Assembly: GCA_041651995.1 (NCBI GenBank)
Contig: JBAZID010000001.1
Coordinates: forward strand, 62,001-126,000
Source: Sulfuricella sp.
GTDB taxonomy: Bacteria > Pseudomonadota > Gammaproteobacteria > Burkholderiales > Sulfuricellaceae
Length of the DNA: 64,000 nt
Direction of reading: 5' to 3'
Below, one piece after another: positions 44,110 through 53,742 of this stretch; position 1 is the first letter of the stretch, and every line of letters begins with the position of its first letter. Under the pieces are notes generated by a model, which was not told where the DNA came from, did not search any database, and worked only from the letters and a program-made list of their open reading frames with translations. The position numbers and the translations under genes were made by a program.

Positions 44110-45540
44110 TTACAGCAAGGCCACCAGAACCAGGGCCACGGCCATCGCCAACACATAGCGGCTCACGCGGTCGCGCACGGCAAACACCAGCGGGTCGTCG
44201 CTCATCTCACCCCGTGCGGACTTCAGCCAGATTCGGCTCACCCACAGCAGCAGCAGCGGACACACGCCCCACAACAGTTGCACGTGAAGATATCGCCCGA
44301 TAATTTCAGGGCTGTTGATATAAAGCGCTATCACCAGCACGGCGAGATAGCCGGACGCCACCCCCATCAACTGCACCGTGGACAAGTCCGCCACCTGGTA
44401 CCCCCGGCCCTGTGCGCCCTCGCGCTCCAATTCACGCATCGCCAGCAGCTCGGCATAACGTTTGGCCATGGCCAGGCTGAAAAATATGAACATGGAAAAC
44501 GCCAGTATCCAGAAGGATGGCGCCACTCCAATCGCCGCCGCACCGCCCAGCACGCGCAGCGTATAGAGACCGGCCAGCGTGATGACATCGATCAGGGCAT
44601 AACGCTTGAGGAAAAACGTATAGGCCGTGGTGAATACCCAGTAAATCCCCAGCACGGCAGCAAAGTGCCAGGGCATCCACAACGTTATTGCAAATGCCGA
44701 TCCAAGCAGCAATGGGGCCATCAACAGACCGGTCAAGGCAGGCACGCTGCCCGAGGCAAAAGGCCGTTTGCGCTTGCGCGGGTGCGCGCGGTCCGCCGCA
44801 AGGTCAGACAGGTCGTTCAGCAAATACACGCTGGAGGCGCACAAACTGAACGCCACGAACGCCAGTACGGCAGCCATCCACATCGACATGCCCGCGCTGT
44901 TGGCGATAGGCAGCAAAGGCAGAAACACCAGAATGTTTTTCATCCACTGGTGGGGGCGGATCGCTTTCAGCATCCCCTTGAATCCCGCCGAGTAGCGGCC
45001 GAAATCCTTTTCCACCGGCTTGTTCCGGCGCACTTGTTGCGCCACGCTCCTGGGCGTGTTGACCAGAATGGCCGCATCCGCGGCATGCCAGATCGGCAAA
45101 TCCACCCGGTCGTTTCCAGCATAGCTGAATCCCTGCGGCGCCACTTCGCGAATGGCCTTCAGTTTGCGGGCACCAGAAAGATTAAGCACCGCATCACTGC
45201 CCAATACGCCGCTGAACACCCCGATGTGGCCAGCTACCGCCTCGGCATAGCGGATGTTCGACGCAGTCGCCAGGTACATATCCCGTCCCGTCTCGCGCTG
45301 GGCATGCAGGTAATCAAGCATTTCTCCATGGTAAGGGAGACCGGCCGGATCAACTGTGACCTCATCAGCAATCCGGTGCTTCAGCCAGGATTTGCTGCGC
45401 AAGAGCCAAAAAGGCGCCATGAGAGCCAATAATGGCTTGCGTTTGACCAAATCGATAAATGACTCGACCAGCAGATCGGTCTTCAGCAAGGTCCCATCGA
45501 GATCAACGAACAGCGGCTTGGGAGATGGCATTTCAGTCAT
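44110..45540 (-). CDS. HAD phosphatase-UbiA prenyltransferase fusion protein
   Basis: The protein has about 476 residues. The first about 185 are a HAD domain with FVDLDGTLLKTDLL and the late motif YAGNDRVDLPIW. The remainder has eight or nine membrane helices with UbiA motifs: KNILVFLPLL, YLLNDLSDLAADRAHPRKRKRPFASG and DVITLAGLYTLRVLGG. Similar fusions resemble decaprenyl-phosphate phosphoribosyltransferases, which load a phosphorylated sugar on a polyprenyl carrier, the HAD part then removing the phosphate. The presence of both in one chain suggests that route here. The start could also be 45546. Confidence 0.87.
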   Translation of the reverse strand: MTEMPSPKPLFVDLDGTLLKTDLLVESFIDLVKRKPLLALMAPFWLLRSKSWLKHRIADEVTVDPAGLPYHGEMLDYLHAQRETGRDMYLATASNIRYAEAVAGHIGVFSGVLGSDAVLNLSGARKLKAIREVAPQGFSYAGNDRVDLPIWHAADAAILVNTPRSVAQQVRRNKPVEKDFGRYSAGFKGMLKAIRPHQWMKNILVFLPLLPIANSAGMSMWMAAVLAFVAFSLCASSVYLLNDLSDLAADRAHPRKRKRPFASGSVPALTGLLMAPLLLGSAFAITLWMPWHFAAVLGIYWVFTTAYTFFLKRYALIDVITLAGLYTLRVLGGAAAIGVAPSFWILAFSMFIFFSLAMAKRYAELLAMRELEREGAQGRGYQVADLSTVQLMGVASGYLAVLVIALYINSPEIIGRYLHVQLLWGVCPLLLLWVSRIWLKSARGEMSDDPLVFAVRDRVSRYVLAMAVALVLVALL

Positions 45541-45666
45541 GAACATGACTCGATTGAAAAGCGCGATCTTACCGTTTCAACATTACAGTTCTATGGTGGG
45601 CACCAAGCTGATCACGAGACGTAATGCGAAACGCATCCGACCCGAGCCCAAACATGAAGGCACCGG

Positions 45667-47195
45667 TCAGGGTATGACACTACCAGCGTTAGCAAGACAG
45701 GAAGGACGCCACAGCTCCAGCACATTTTTCGGATTACGGTATATCGGGGCAGGCAACGTGCCACAGAGGCTGTAGAACTGTCCTAGCCTGTCACGCTCGA
45801 TAATCGCTGGCATATTGGCGTTAAGCAGGATCAAAGAAAATTCCTTCCGTGCAACGCGCCCCAGAATATCTGTCTGAAAATCCGTCCAGGCCTTGCCTGC
45901 TTGTGGGTAGTACCCTTCACTTTTTTTCAGCCCCCCCCGAAAAACTCTGTCTGACCTGAATCGAACACCGTTTCACCGCGTGCCATGGCGAACGTAACGG
46001 TAGTTGGAGAATGCAGGACACTCGCTTCCTTCGCAATGGTGTCCTGCACCGCTTGCCACTCACGCGCATGAAAATGCGGGAAGTGCGGCAGGAGAATCGC
46101 CACCTGCAATATTCCTGCGATTAGTACAGCGGCCGTCAGGCCGCGCGAAGCGAGGAACAGGTATGCGGAAACCAGAAAAATCGGCGACAGCAAATGAATA
46201 AAATATTCTCCACTGCCACTGTTGTGAGCGAGACGCAGCAGTATTACTAGCGAGCACACAGCAGCAAACAGCAGGTATTGCAAATCATGCGGGGCACCAG
46301 TCAATTGCAGCGAAAATTTTGAACCGCTATTTGAACTCCCTGACTTGGGGGCGAGAACGGCGTACCCCAAGCAGAGCAGAAGAGGCAAATTGATTGCACT
46401 GAAGCGCCAAACCTGAGCCAGTATGTGGGGCCAGTTCCAGGAGCCAGAATAACCAAGGTTAACGAAAATCGTGTTATATAAATACGCGTCGCCGATGGAG
46501 GCTGCCAAGCCCAGTAGTGCCAGGAATGCTGCCGCAAAAAGAATCGTAGAGAGGGCTGCCATACGCAGATGCCGACGTAGCAGAAGGTAGCCAATAACGT
46601 AGATAATCCCCGCGGCAAAATAAGGTTTGGTGAAAAAGGCAAGAATGCTGCAAGCAGCGGAGAAAATTATGGACTTGCGCGAAAAGCCTAGTCGCCACGG
46701 TACGAAGACAGAGAGCATATAGAGCAGTATCGCCATCGCATCCGGTCTCGCACCGATGCCATACAAACGCAGCGTGTGGGCATACCAGACGCTGGCTGCC
46801 ACCAGGCCAACAACCATGCCGTAGCGCCCGGCACGAAAACCCCAAAAAATCAGGGCGCAGCTTGCGAAAATGAAAACAGAGGACAGTATTCTGTGGGCGC
46901 TAAAGTCCGTGCCGAAAACTGGCGAGAGATGGGCAGCCATCCAATAGTAGGCAGGCCCATAAACATTAAGATCGTAAGGCTGGCGCTTGAAATCGTAGAT
47001 ATTTACCAGCGACTGCAACTGATGCGTCAGGTATAGCGTTGCGCCTTCACGGTACTCAATCGGTTGCGGATCAATGACGAACATGAGATGGATGACCATC
47101 CCATAAGCAATCAACACACCAAACATCCACCCCAGAAGGGATATCCATGTGCTGTGCTTCATGTTCTGAACCACAGAAATAACATCCTTAAGCAA
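45667..47195 (-). CDS. GT39-like membrane glycosyltransferase, frameshifted at a G8 run
   Basis: From a TTG at 47195, with a strong AAAGGAGGT five bases upstream, a multi-pass protein runs 422 residues and stops at 45927. Its periplasmic loop after the first helix has DPQPIEYREGATLY and NVYGPAYYW, as in GT39/arnT-like enzymes. The frame breaks in a run of eight G (45931-45938). If one G is added, the frame continues about 87 more residues (LKKSEGYYPQAGKAWTDF, FSLILLNANMP, RLGQFYSLCG) to a stop at 45667, giving about 509 residues. As given, the C-terminal periplasmic domain is lost. This may be a true mutation, phase variation or a base-call error. An ATG at 47162 is another start. Confidence 0.78.
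45931..45938. repeat. C8/G8 homopolymer inside a coding gene
   Basis: Eight C on the plus strand (eight G in the coding strand) lie at the exact point where the reading frame of the membrane glycosyltransferase breaks. A run of seven T follows at 45921-45927. Confidence 0.9.
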
Positions 47196-47392
47196 CTGTG
47201 ACCTCCTTTGATTATTGCCATTACCATGGTAGGCACACGATCCCAAGTACCAGGAGATGCCGATTTATCCAGAGCAAAACGGGGGTGAAAACCAGTGAAA
47301 AAACAGTGCGCAACTGCAACCCTACCAACTGGATGCCATTGCAGAGAGGCACCTGGCATGGCCGCGCCATAAGAATCCAGACCCTTCCCCCT

Positions 47393-48655
47393 TCATTTGC
47401 AAGGCGCAGCCACGGTTTCAACTGCATCGGCTCGCGCAGAAGAAACACAATCCAGCGCCAATCCCTTGATACGCGTAACCTGCTTGTCCCAAGCGAGTTC
47501 CTCCGCACGCGCAAGCGCCCCGGCAGAAAGTCGCTCGTACTCACCCGCATCCCGTGCAAGGCGTTCGATGGCGCTTGCCATGTGAGCGATCACGCCCGCT
47601 TCATCGAGCCCCGCCGTACGCACCACGCACCCGCTTTCATCGGCCACGATCTCAGCAGGCCCGCCCAGATCAAGGCAAATCACCGGTAGCGCAAAAGAAA
47701 GTGCCTCCATGACCACGTTGCCACTCGAGTCGTGCAGGCTTGGGAACAGCACCGCATCGACTTCCCGGTACTTTGCGATAAACTCGGACTGCGGAATCGA
47801 GGGAAACCACTTTACTACCTCCCCAATACCCAGCCTCTCTGCCTGGCGGCGCAAATGCCCTTCAGATGGGCCGCCGCCCACCACGTGAAACTCGACGTTC
47901 ACGCCCGCAGCCCGCGCCCGGGCAATTGATGCAAGCCCCAGGTGAATACCCTTCCAGCCAAGCAAGCGACCGGCAAACAGCAGGCGCAACGGCCGCCCGG
48001 CAGGGGCCTGGCGTGGCGCCATGCCATCACGCGGCAAGGTGCCGATTTCCAGGGCTACAACCGTGCGACTCTCGAAGCCAGCAGGCAAGGCGCGTGCGGT
48101 ATCGCCGGTCTTGGCAAGGATCAGCACGCAGCCCTTGAGCCCCCAGCGCAACAAGGGATCGATGCGCGCAAACCGATTCAGCAGGCTGCGCAAAAATTCG
48201 CGCACTCGCTCGGCAAGACTCATGGATTGCTTGAGCCGCCAGGGCGCGTCCTCCCCCCCGCCCACCGGGCCAAACACCAGAGGAATGCCAGCGTGGCCGA
48301 TCAGCGAAGGCTGGCGAAACACCCCATATGAAACGTGATGCGCCAAATCGAACGGTTCCACGCCATGCAGCTGCCGTACGTACGGCAGCAAGGCAATCTG
48401 CCATAGCTGGTAGAGCACCTGCGCGGTCAGGGAATTCAGCGGCATCCAGCGTAGCCACCAAGGGCGGAAATACACGAAACGCGGATTGTTCAGCGGATGG
48501 TTAAGCAGATGCGCCTCAATGGCAGCGCGGCGCGTGGTGTCGGTAATCACCACCACCTCATGTTCACGCGCCCACTCCTCGGCCCAGCGCCAGCCAACGC
48601 CGCCTTCGCTTCCTGCGTTAGGCGCACAGGCAAATGCGGATACCAGTATTTTCAT
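47393..48655 (-). CDS. GT4-family glycosyltransferase
   Basis: The protein has 420 residues with a GT-B fold. The N-terminus has KILVSAFACAPNAGSEGGVGWRWAEEW; the acceptor domain has PLVFGPVGGGEDAPW; the donor domain has LRLLFAGRLLGWKGIHL, EFHVVGGGPSEGHLRRQ and LFPSLHDSSGNVVMEALSFALPVI. AGGAG is present about 13 bases before the ATG. It is close to the glycoside hydrolase gene upstream (27 bases), consistent with one operon. Confidence 0.92.
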   Translation of the reverse strand: MKILVSAFACAPNAGSEGGVGWRWAEEWAREHEVVVITDTTRRAAIEAHLLNHPLNNPRFVYFRPWWLRWMPLNSLTAQVLYQLWQIALLPYVRQLHGVEPFDLAHHVSYGVFRQPSLIGHAGIPLVFGPVGGGEDAPWRLKQSMSLAERVREFLRSLLNRFARIDPLLRWGLKGCVLILAKTGDTARALPAGFESRTVVALEIGTLPRDGMAPRQAPAGRPLRLLFAGRLLGWKGIHLGLASIARARAAGVNVEFHVVGGGPSEGHLRRQAERLGIGEVVKWFPSIPQSEFIAKYREVDAVLFPSLHDSSGNVVMEALSFALPVICLDLGGPAEIVADESGCVVRTAGLDEAGVIAHMASAIERLARDAGEYERLSAGALARAEELAWDKQVTRIKGLALDCVSSARADAVETVAAPCK

Positions 48656-48682
48656 GATCTGGATAATTCTCCTGTAAGGCGG

Positions 48683-49984
48683 TCAGCTCGAAGATCGAAT
48701 CAGCACAGGGCTGGCCGACAATTCGATTTCACCGGTGGAAGGGGTTTTCTGACGCTGACCATCGAGCGTCTCTATCGTCACCGCATTCCAGCTTTTCGGA
48801 ACCGGCCAGCGCACCGTCTTGTAGTCGTGAGTCCAGGCCAGTTGACCGATGCTTGTGCCATGCTCGGCCAAAGTGCAGGAAGCCACGTTCCCCGCCCGTT
48901 GCACCTGGCCAATCTGCCTGCCGGTCAACCACCTCGCCACCGTGCCATAGGCCACGCCGGCGGCGTTGATACGGTGCCCCACATAAGTCGTCAGACCCAC
49001 ATTCTTGCCATCCCACATGAACCAGTAGAAGCGTTCGATGCCGAGCGACGCCGCAATGATGAGCGAACGCGCAAGCCAGGCGGCAGCCTCTTGCTCGGGC
49101 AATACACGGGAGAACGATCCGCCGCCGAGTGGAAAGGTGTTGGGGCTGGTGGGGTCGGCGATGAGGAAACCGAATTCTGTATTCCACATTGGCAGGTGTG
49201 CAAGCCCATGGCGTGCCATGACCTTGAGCAGGGCGGCGTGATACTGCGGGATCTGTTCGGGCAGGCCGTAGTAATGGAAGCTCACGATATCGGCACAGCG
49301 ATTTCCCCCCGCAGCCAGATAGGCCTCCATGCGCTCGGCTCCCTTCTCGCCGCCCACCATGGAAGGTGTGGTCAGCCTGGCCTGGGGGTCGATTTCCCTG
49401 AGGATGCGGTGGGCAGCCTGCCCCAGTTCCACCAGCTGGCCTGCGCTGAAATCGGCCCTGTCCCCATCGACTTCCCGCACCGTGGGTTCGTTCCACAGTT
49501 CGTAATTGCGGATACGCCCGCGATAGCGTTGCGCCACTGTGCGCACATAGTTTTCCCAGTCGGCAAGGCTGCGGGGTGGAGCGTCTTGCCCAAAAACATA
49601 TGCTCCCTTTTTTGTTGGATTGGATGAAGCCCAGGCGGGCGTCTGGCCCAAGGTGAGCAACACGTCCACCCCGCGTGACTCCATGAGGCGCATGGCAATA
49701 TCCAGCTTGTCGAATTTCCACTCCCCTTTGCGCGGCTCCAGGCTGAACCAGTGCAACTCTGGCAGGATTGCCCGCCACGCCCCCACCGGCACGGTGGGGA
49801 AATTCTCGGCGTAGGGTCTGCGCGTGGGCCAGACCATGTGGAGGCCGAAAAAATTGGGCTGCACCAGGTGCAGCGCTGCCGCTGCCGGAGCGCTGGCGGC
49901 AGGGGCGAGCGCAGGGAACAAGGCCCCCAGCGCACCCGCAGCGGAGATACGTAAAAAATCACGGCGAGCTGGCAGGCGCTCCAT
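48683..49984 (-). CDS. Tat-exported glycoside hydrolase, clan GH-A (GH39/GH5-like)
   Basis: The protein has 433 residues. A twin-arginine leader (ARRDFLRISAAGALGALFPALAPAASA) sends it to the periplasm folded. A TIM-barrel follows with the acid/base Glu in YELWNEPTV and the nucleophile Glu in MWNTEFGFL, plus FSLEPRKGEWKFDKLD near the front. It probably trims or releases the polysaccharide made by the locus. The start at 49984 has GAGGGGG upstream and lies just inside the end of the GT2 gene. The exact bond cleaved is not known. Confidence 0.85.
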   Translation of the reverse strand: MERLPARRDFLRISAAGALGALFPALAPAASAPAAAALHLVQPNFFGLHMVWPTRRPYAENFPTVPVGAWRAILPELHWFSLEPRKGEWKFDKLDIAMRLMESRGVDVLLTLGQTPAWASSNPTKKGAYVFGQDAPPRSLADWENYVRTVAQRYRGRIRNYELWNEPTVREVDGDRADFSAGQLVELGQAAHRILREIDPQARLTTPSMVGGEKGAERMEAYLAAGGNRCADIVSFHYYGLPEQIPQYHAALLKVMARHGLAHLPMWNTEFGFLIADPTSPNTFPLGGGSFSRVLPEQEAAAWLARSLIIAASLGIERFYWFMWDGKNVGLTTYVGHRINAAGVAYGTVARWLTGRQIGQVQRAGNVASCTLAEHGTSIGQLAWTHDYKTVRWPVPKSWNAVTIETLDGQRQKTPSTGEIELSASPVLIRSSS

Positions 49985-49986
49985 CT

Positions 49987-50871
49987 TCACCCCCTCGCCG
50001 CCTGGACAAACAGGCGCCTGAACTTGACTCCAGCCGCCCGCAGCACCGCTGCCGCATAGGGCCGGACAAAATACAGCGGCCAGAACAGGCCACAGTGGCG
50101 GCGCACAAACGTCCCCCAGGCATGGGGAGGCACGCGCTTGGGGCCGCAAGTTTTACGCAATTGCAGCCGGATGCTGGCCGCTTCCTCGGGCGGCGTCACG
50201 GAAGCGGGGTTCTGGCTGCATGTCCCGGCAAAACCGGGCGCCATCCAGATACCGAATCCGGCGCGGCGCGCCCGAAAACCGTAATCCCAGTCGCCGATCG
50301 CGTGAACGAAAGCGTCGTCGATATTGCCGATCGCCTGCGCCACGGCACGTGGAATCAGCACACAGTTGCCGTTGAGCGTTTGACAAGGCTGCGGGCGGTC
50401 GGCCACGGGCAGATGCACGTAATAGTGCGGTGACCAGCGGCTGCGGCTGACCAGCCCGCCGTAGGTGAGTTTTTCGCTGACTGCATCGCAAGTGGCGCCG
50501 ACGATGATGTCGCGCCGCCCGCCGTGCGCCGATGCCAGTTCATCTCCGCAGGCAAGCACATTCTGCAGCGCATGGGGATAAAGCATGGTGTCATCGTTGA
50601 GCCACAGATAGGCATCGTGGTCCTGTTGCATGGCCGTGCCGAAAGCGCGCCGCATGCCGCCATTCCAGAACAGGCTGCCGTCTCCATCGATCAGGCTGAC
50701 CAGGGGAAATTCGGCGCGCACCGCTTCCCCCGTGCCGTCGCGGCTGCCATCGTCCACCAGATACACGGCCAATTCGCAGCCGGGCGGGCGAGCACAGGCG
50801 TGCAAGGCGCGCAGACAGGCCAGCGTCTGGTCGCGGCGGTTATGGCAGGTCAGTAAGACGGCGAGACGCAT
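49987..50871 (-). CDS. GT2-family glycosyltransferase (rhamnosyltransferase-like)
   Basis: The protein has 294 residues from the ATG at 50871, which overlaps the Wzy-like gene by 32 bases. GT-A motifs are VLLTCHNRRDQTLACL, YLVDDGSRDGTGEAV, the DXD-like LWLNDDTMLYP, and IGDWDYGFRARRAGF late. It resembles the small GT2 proteins of O-antigen loci. A longer upstream open frame exists but lies wholly over the Wzy-like gene, so I used the motif-bearing ATG. Confidence 0.9.
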   Translation of the reverse strand: MRLAVLLTCHNRRDQTLACLRALHACARPPGCELAVYLVDDGSRDGTGEAVRAEFPLVSLIDGDGSLFWNGGMRRAFGTAMQQDHDAYLWLNDDTMLYPHALQNVLACGDELASAHGGRRDIIVGATCDAVSEKLTYGGLVSRSRWSPHYYVHLPVADRPQPCQTLNGNCVLIPRAVAQAIGNIDDAFVHAIGDWDYGFRARRAGFGIWMAPGFAGTCSQNPASVTPPEEAASIRLQLRKTCGPKRVPPHAWGTFVRRHCGLFWPLYFVRPYAAAVLRAAGVKFRRLFVQAARG

Positions 50872-52243
50872 GGGGAATGACCGGAATAGGAAATGGGACG
50901 GTTGATGAACGCGCGGCGGAAGGCATGGGTCCAGCCTGTTGCGCCAGGGCATAGGCCAGCCCGGTAAACAAAGCCTGCATATAATCCGGGCTATAGGATA
51001 TGGCGTACACCATGCCGGCAATAATGAACAAGGCGGGCAGCTCGCCACCCAGCCAGTCCGGCGCCGCCACCGGGCGGCTCAGCAACCGGCGCAGCGCCAC
51101 GATCTGCACCGCGAAATAGGCGAACAGGACCACGATGCCGCCGCGCACAAGCATGCCCACATAATGGCTGTGCGCAGCCACGTTGGTTTCCATGCCCTGG
51201 GATTCGATATAGCGCCGGTTGCCGGAGCCGAATGGCTTGCCGGCGGGCCAGACCAGCGGACCGCCGGCCACCCAGTCATCCACCATGGATTTCCAGGAAT
51301 CCAGCCGCCAGGCGATGGTGCTGTTTTTTTGCTGCGTTTCCGCCACGGAACGCTCAAATTCATGCGTCACGGTAGAGTTCGGCGCCAGCGTAAACACAGC
51401 GCCAAGGACCAGGGCGCCAACCGCAAGCGGCACCATCAGCCCGGCCGACCCCCCCTTGCGGCGGCGGCCAGCCAGCCACCAGGCAACGCCCAGGGCGGCA
51501 AGCGTGGCGATCCAGACCGTGCGGTGCGCCAGAACCATCACCACGATCAGCAGCAGGGGCGCCGTGAACATCATGGCCTGGCGCGGGGCGTTAAGCTTCA
51601 TCCACATCGCCAGACCGGGCAGCATGGCCACCGCAATCACCATCGTGGCACCGGCATCCAGCACCCGCAGGGGGGCATGCGGATCGAACCAGTCCCCGGT
51701 TGCCCCCATGGCGTAAGCACCCCAGCGGTAGGCCGCCAGCAATGCCAGGGCAAGTGCCGTGTAGTAAAGCGCCTGGAATATCCGGCCGGCTTGCGCCGCC
51801 GTGATGCGGAAGCTCATCAGATAAAAAACGGAAGCCAGCATGTAGAAGGTCGAGCGGAATTCCACACCGGCTGAAGTCTTGAATTGCACCAGCCCCACAA
51901 CGAACAACAGCCCCCACACCGCGGCCATCAGCATCCAGAGGCGCGCCACCCTGTCCTGTGCAGGCAGGTGCCCGGCCAGCAGCCGGATGGCGACCACCAG
52001 CCCCAGCAGCAGAAAATACAAATCCACCAGGGAAAGGCTGAGGCCCAGCCGCAGTGCGGCATTTGCACCCAATTGGCTCATCACATAAACCACCATCCCC
52101 ACCCAAACCGGGAAAACAGGACTGCCATAGGAGCCAACCACGAAAAAGCAAATTGCCAGTGCCAGAACGACGGCCATCACGAAAGGAATCGTCTGGAAAA
52201 AGAAGCCGAGCACGGTGTAGAACACTTCGTAGAAAACTTCCAT
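50840..52243 (-). CDS. O-antigen ligase/polymerase-like membrane protein (Wzy-type)
   Basis: The protein has 467 residues with about eleven membrane helices. A large periplasmic loop (about 290-370; SVAETQQKNSTIAWRLDSWKSMV, GNRRYIESQG, AHSHYVGMLVRGGI) matches the Wzy_C/O-antigen ligase pattern. It likely joins repeat units at the outer face of the inner membrane. It starts two bases after the flippase stop, so the two are coupled. Confidence 0.88.
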   Translation of the reverse strand: MEVFYEVFYTVLGFFFQTIPFVMAVVLALAICFFVVGSYGSPVFPVWVGMVVYVMSQLGANAALRLGLSLSLVDLYFLLLGLVVAIRLLAGHLPAQDRVARLWMLMAAVWGLLFVVGLVQFKTSAGVEFRSTFYMLASVFYLMSFRITAAQAGRIFQALYYTALALALLAAYRWGAYAMGATGDWFDPHAPLRVLDAGATMVIAVAMLPGLAMWMKLNAPRQAMMFTAPLLLIVVMVLAHRTVWIATLAALGVAWWLAGRRRKGGSAGLMVPLAVGALVLGAVFTLAPNSTVTHEFERSVAETQQKNSTIAWRLDSWKSMVDDWVAGGPLVWPAGKPFGSGNRRYIESQGMETNVAAHSHYVGMLVRGGIVVLFAYFAVQIVALRRLLSRPVAAPDWLGGELPALFIIAGMVYAISYSPDYMQALFTGLAYALAQQAGPMPSAARSSTVPFPIPVIPHASRRLTDLP

Positions 52244-52245
52244 GG

Positions 52246-53742
52246 TCAGAACTCCATGCCACGAATAGAACGCAAACGCCGCAGAAACGGCACGCGCGCA
52301 AAAAGAAAAGCCAGTTCCTCGCCCAGCAGGCGTTGCGGGCAGCAGAGCATGATCAGCAGCAGCCCGGCTCCAGCGCCGCAGATGAGCCCTGCCAGCCGCG
52401 ACACGGCGCTGGATGTGGATGCGAACAGGTAGTCAAGCAGACTTAACACAATCATGGTCGCTACTGACAGCAAGACCGGGCTGAGCAGTGCGCGCAAGAT
52501 GCGTGCAGGAGCGATATTCAGATCTCGCGCCAGCGCGCTTGTCATCCAGATAGCCCGGCCTGCGTACACGCCACTCACCCCCCAGGCCAGCGCTGCAAGT
52601 GATTGGTCCCTCAGCACCAGCAACACCAGCAGGAGTGTTGCAGCCACCCAAATCTGTACTTTCAACTCCACACCGGTGCGCCCTCGCCCCCACAAAATGG
52701 GGCCAGCTACCGCCATCAATGCATGAAACGGCATGGCCACGCACAAGGCTGCAAACACCGGCCCCGCTTGCGCCCAGCGCGCACCATATAGGCCCTCTAT
52801 TACGCTGTCAGCCACCACTGCAGCGCCAAAAAACACCGGCAGGGTGACCAGCCCGACTGCTTTGAGCAAGGCAAGATAACCGCGCGCCAAAGACGCATCG
52901 TCATTCTGCACGCGGCTGCTGGTGGCGAATACGACCTGCTGAATCATGTTGACCACATGGTTGACCGGAGTGCGGGCCAGACTGTAAGACACCGAATACA
53001 CACCCAAGGCCGCCAGCCCCTTGAAACGGGCCACCAGCAGGTTGTCCAGGTTTTCCGTCACCCAGTTGGCCATATTACTGACCACCACGCGTAAACCGAA
53101 CGCCGGCAGTCCATGCGGCAGCGTTGCCCAGCGTGGTCGCAGCGGCTGCGGCGCAGCGTGAATACAGATGACCGCCATCACAATTTGTTGCGCCCCCAGC
53201 GCCATCACCAGGCTCCATCCTCCCCACCCCATAAAAGCCAGCGGGATTGCGATCAGCACGTACCCCACGAAATAACCTGCCACCTGCGCCATCTGCATCC
53301 GACGGAAATCCATCCGGCGGCGCAGTTCCACCATGGGCATGACCATAAAGGCCGTAATCAGCACAACAGGTGCCATGGAACGAATGCCATCCTGCAGGTC
53401 AGGAGCCCCCATAAAATCGGCGAACCACGGCGCACCCAGATACACACAGGCTGCCACGCCCATATGACTAAGCAGCAACCGTCCCCAGGCGGCGCGACGA
53501 ATATCCACGGTCAACTCATGCCGCTGCACCAGCGCTATGCCGAGCCCCAGGTCAGCCATCAGAACAGCCAGGCCGTAGACCAGCAGGCTGCCGCCAAAAA
53601 ACCCGAAATCAGCTGGTTCGATAAGTCGGGCAAGCGCAATCATGGCGCCAAACTGCAGCAGGATACGCATGACCACACCCAGCACATTCCATTTGAATGC
53701 GTGCATGGCTTTGCCCAGAAGCGAGGCGCGATCAGCAATCAC
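52246..53742 (-). CDS. polysaccharide flippase (Wzx, MOP superfamily)
   Basis: The protein has 498 residues with about 12-14 membrane helices. It starts with the family-typical MHAFKWNVLGVVMRILLQFGAMIALARLIEPADFGFFGG and contains ADLGLGIALVQR. It would move lipid-linked repeat units across the inner membrane for the Wzy-like protein encoded next. It overlaps the GT11-like gene end by 11 bases. Confidence 0.9.
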   Translation of the reverse strand: MIADRASLLGKAMHAFKWNVLGVVMRILLQFGAMIALARLIEPADFGFFGGSLLVYGLAVLMADLGLGIALVQRHELTVDIRRAAWGRLLLSHMGVAACVYLGAPWFADFMGAPDLQDGIRSMAPVVLITAFMVMPMVELRRRMDFRRMQMAQVAGYFVGYVLIAIPLAFMGWGGWSLVMALGAQQIVMAVICIHAAPQPLRPRWATLPHGLPAFGLRVVVSNMANWVTENLDNLLVARFKGLAALGVYSVSYSLARTPVNHVVNMIQQVVFATSSRVQNDDASLARGYLALLKAVGLVTLPVFFGAAVVADSVIEGLYGARWAQAGPVFAALCVAMPFHALMAVAGPILWGRGRTGVELKVQIWVAATLLLVLLVLRDQSLAALAWGVSGVYAGRAIWMTSALARDLNIAPARILRALLSPVLLSVATMIVLSLLDYLFASTSSAVSRLAGLICGAGAGLLLIMLCCPQRLLGEELAFLFARVPFLRRLRSIRGMEF

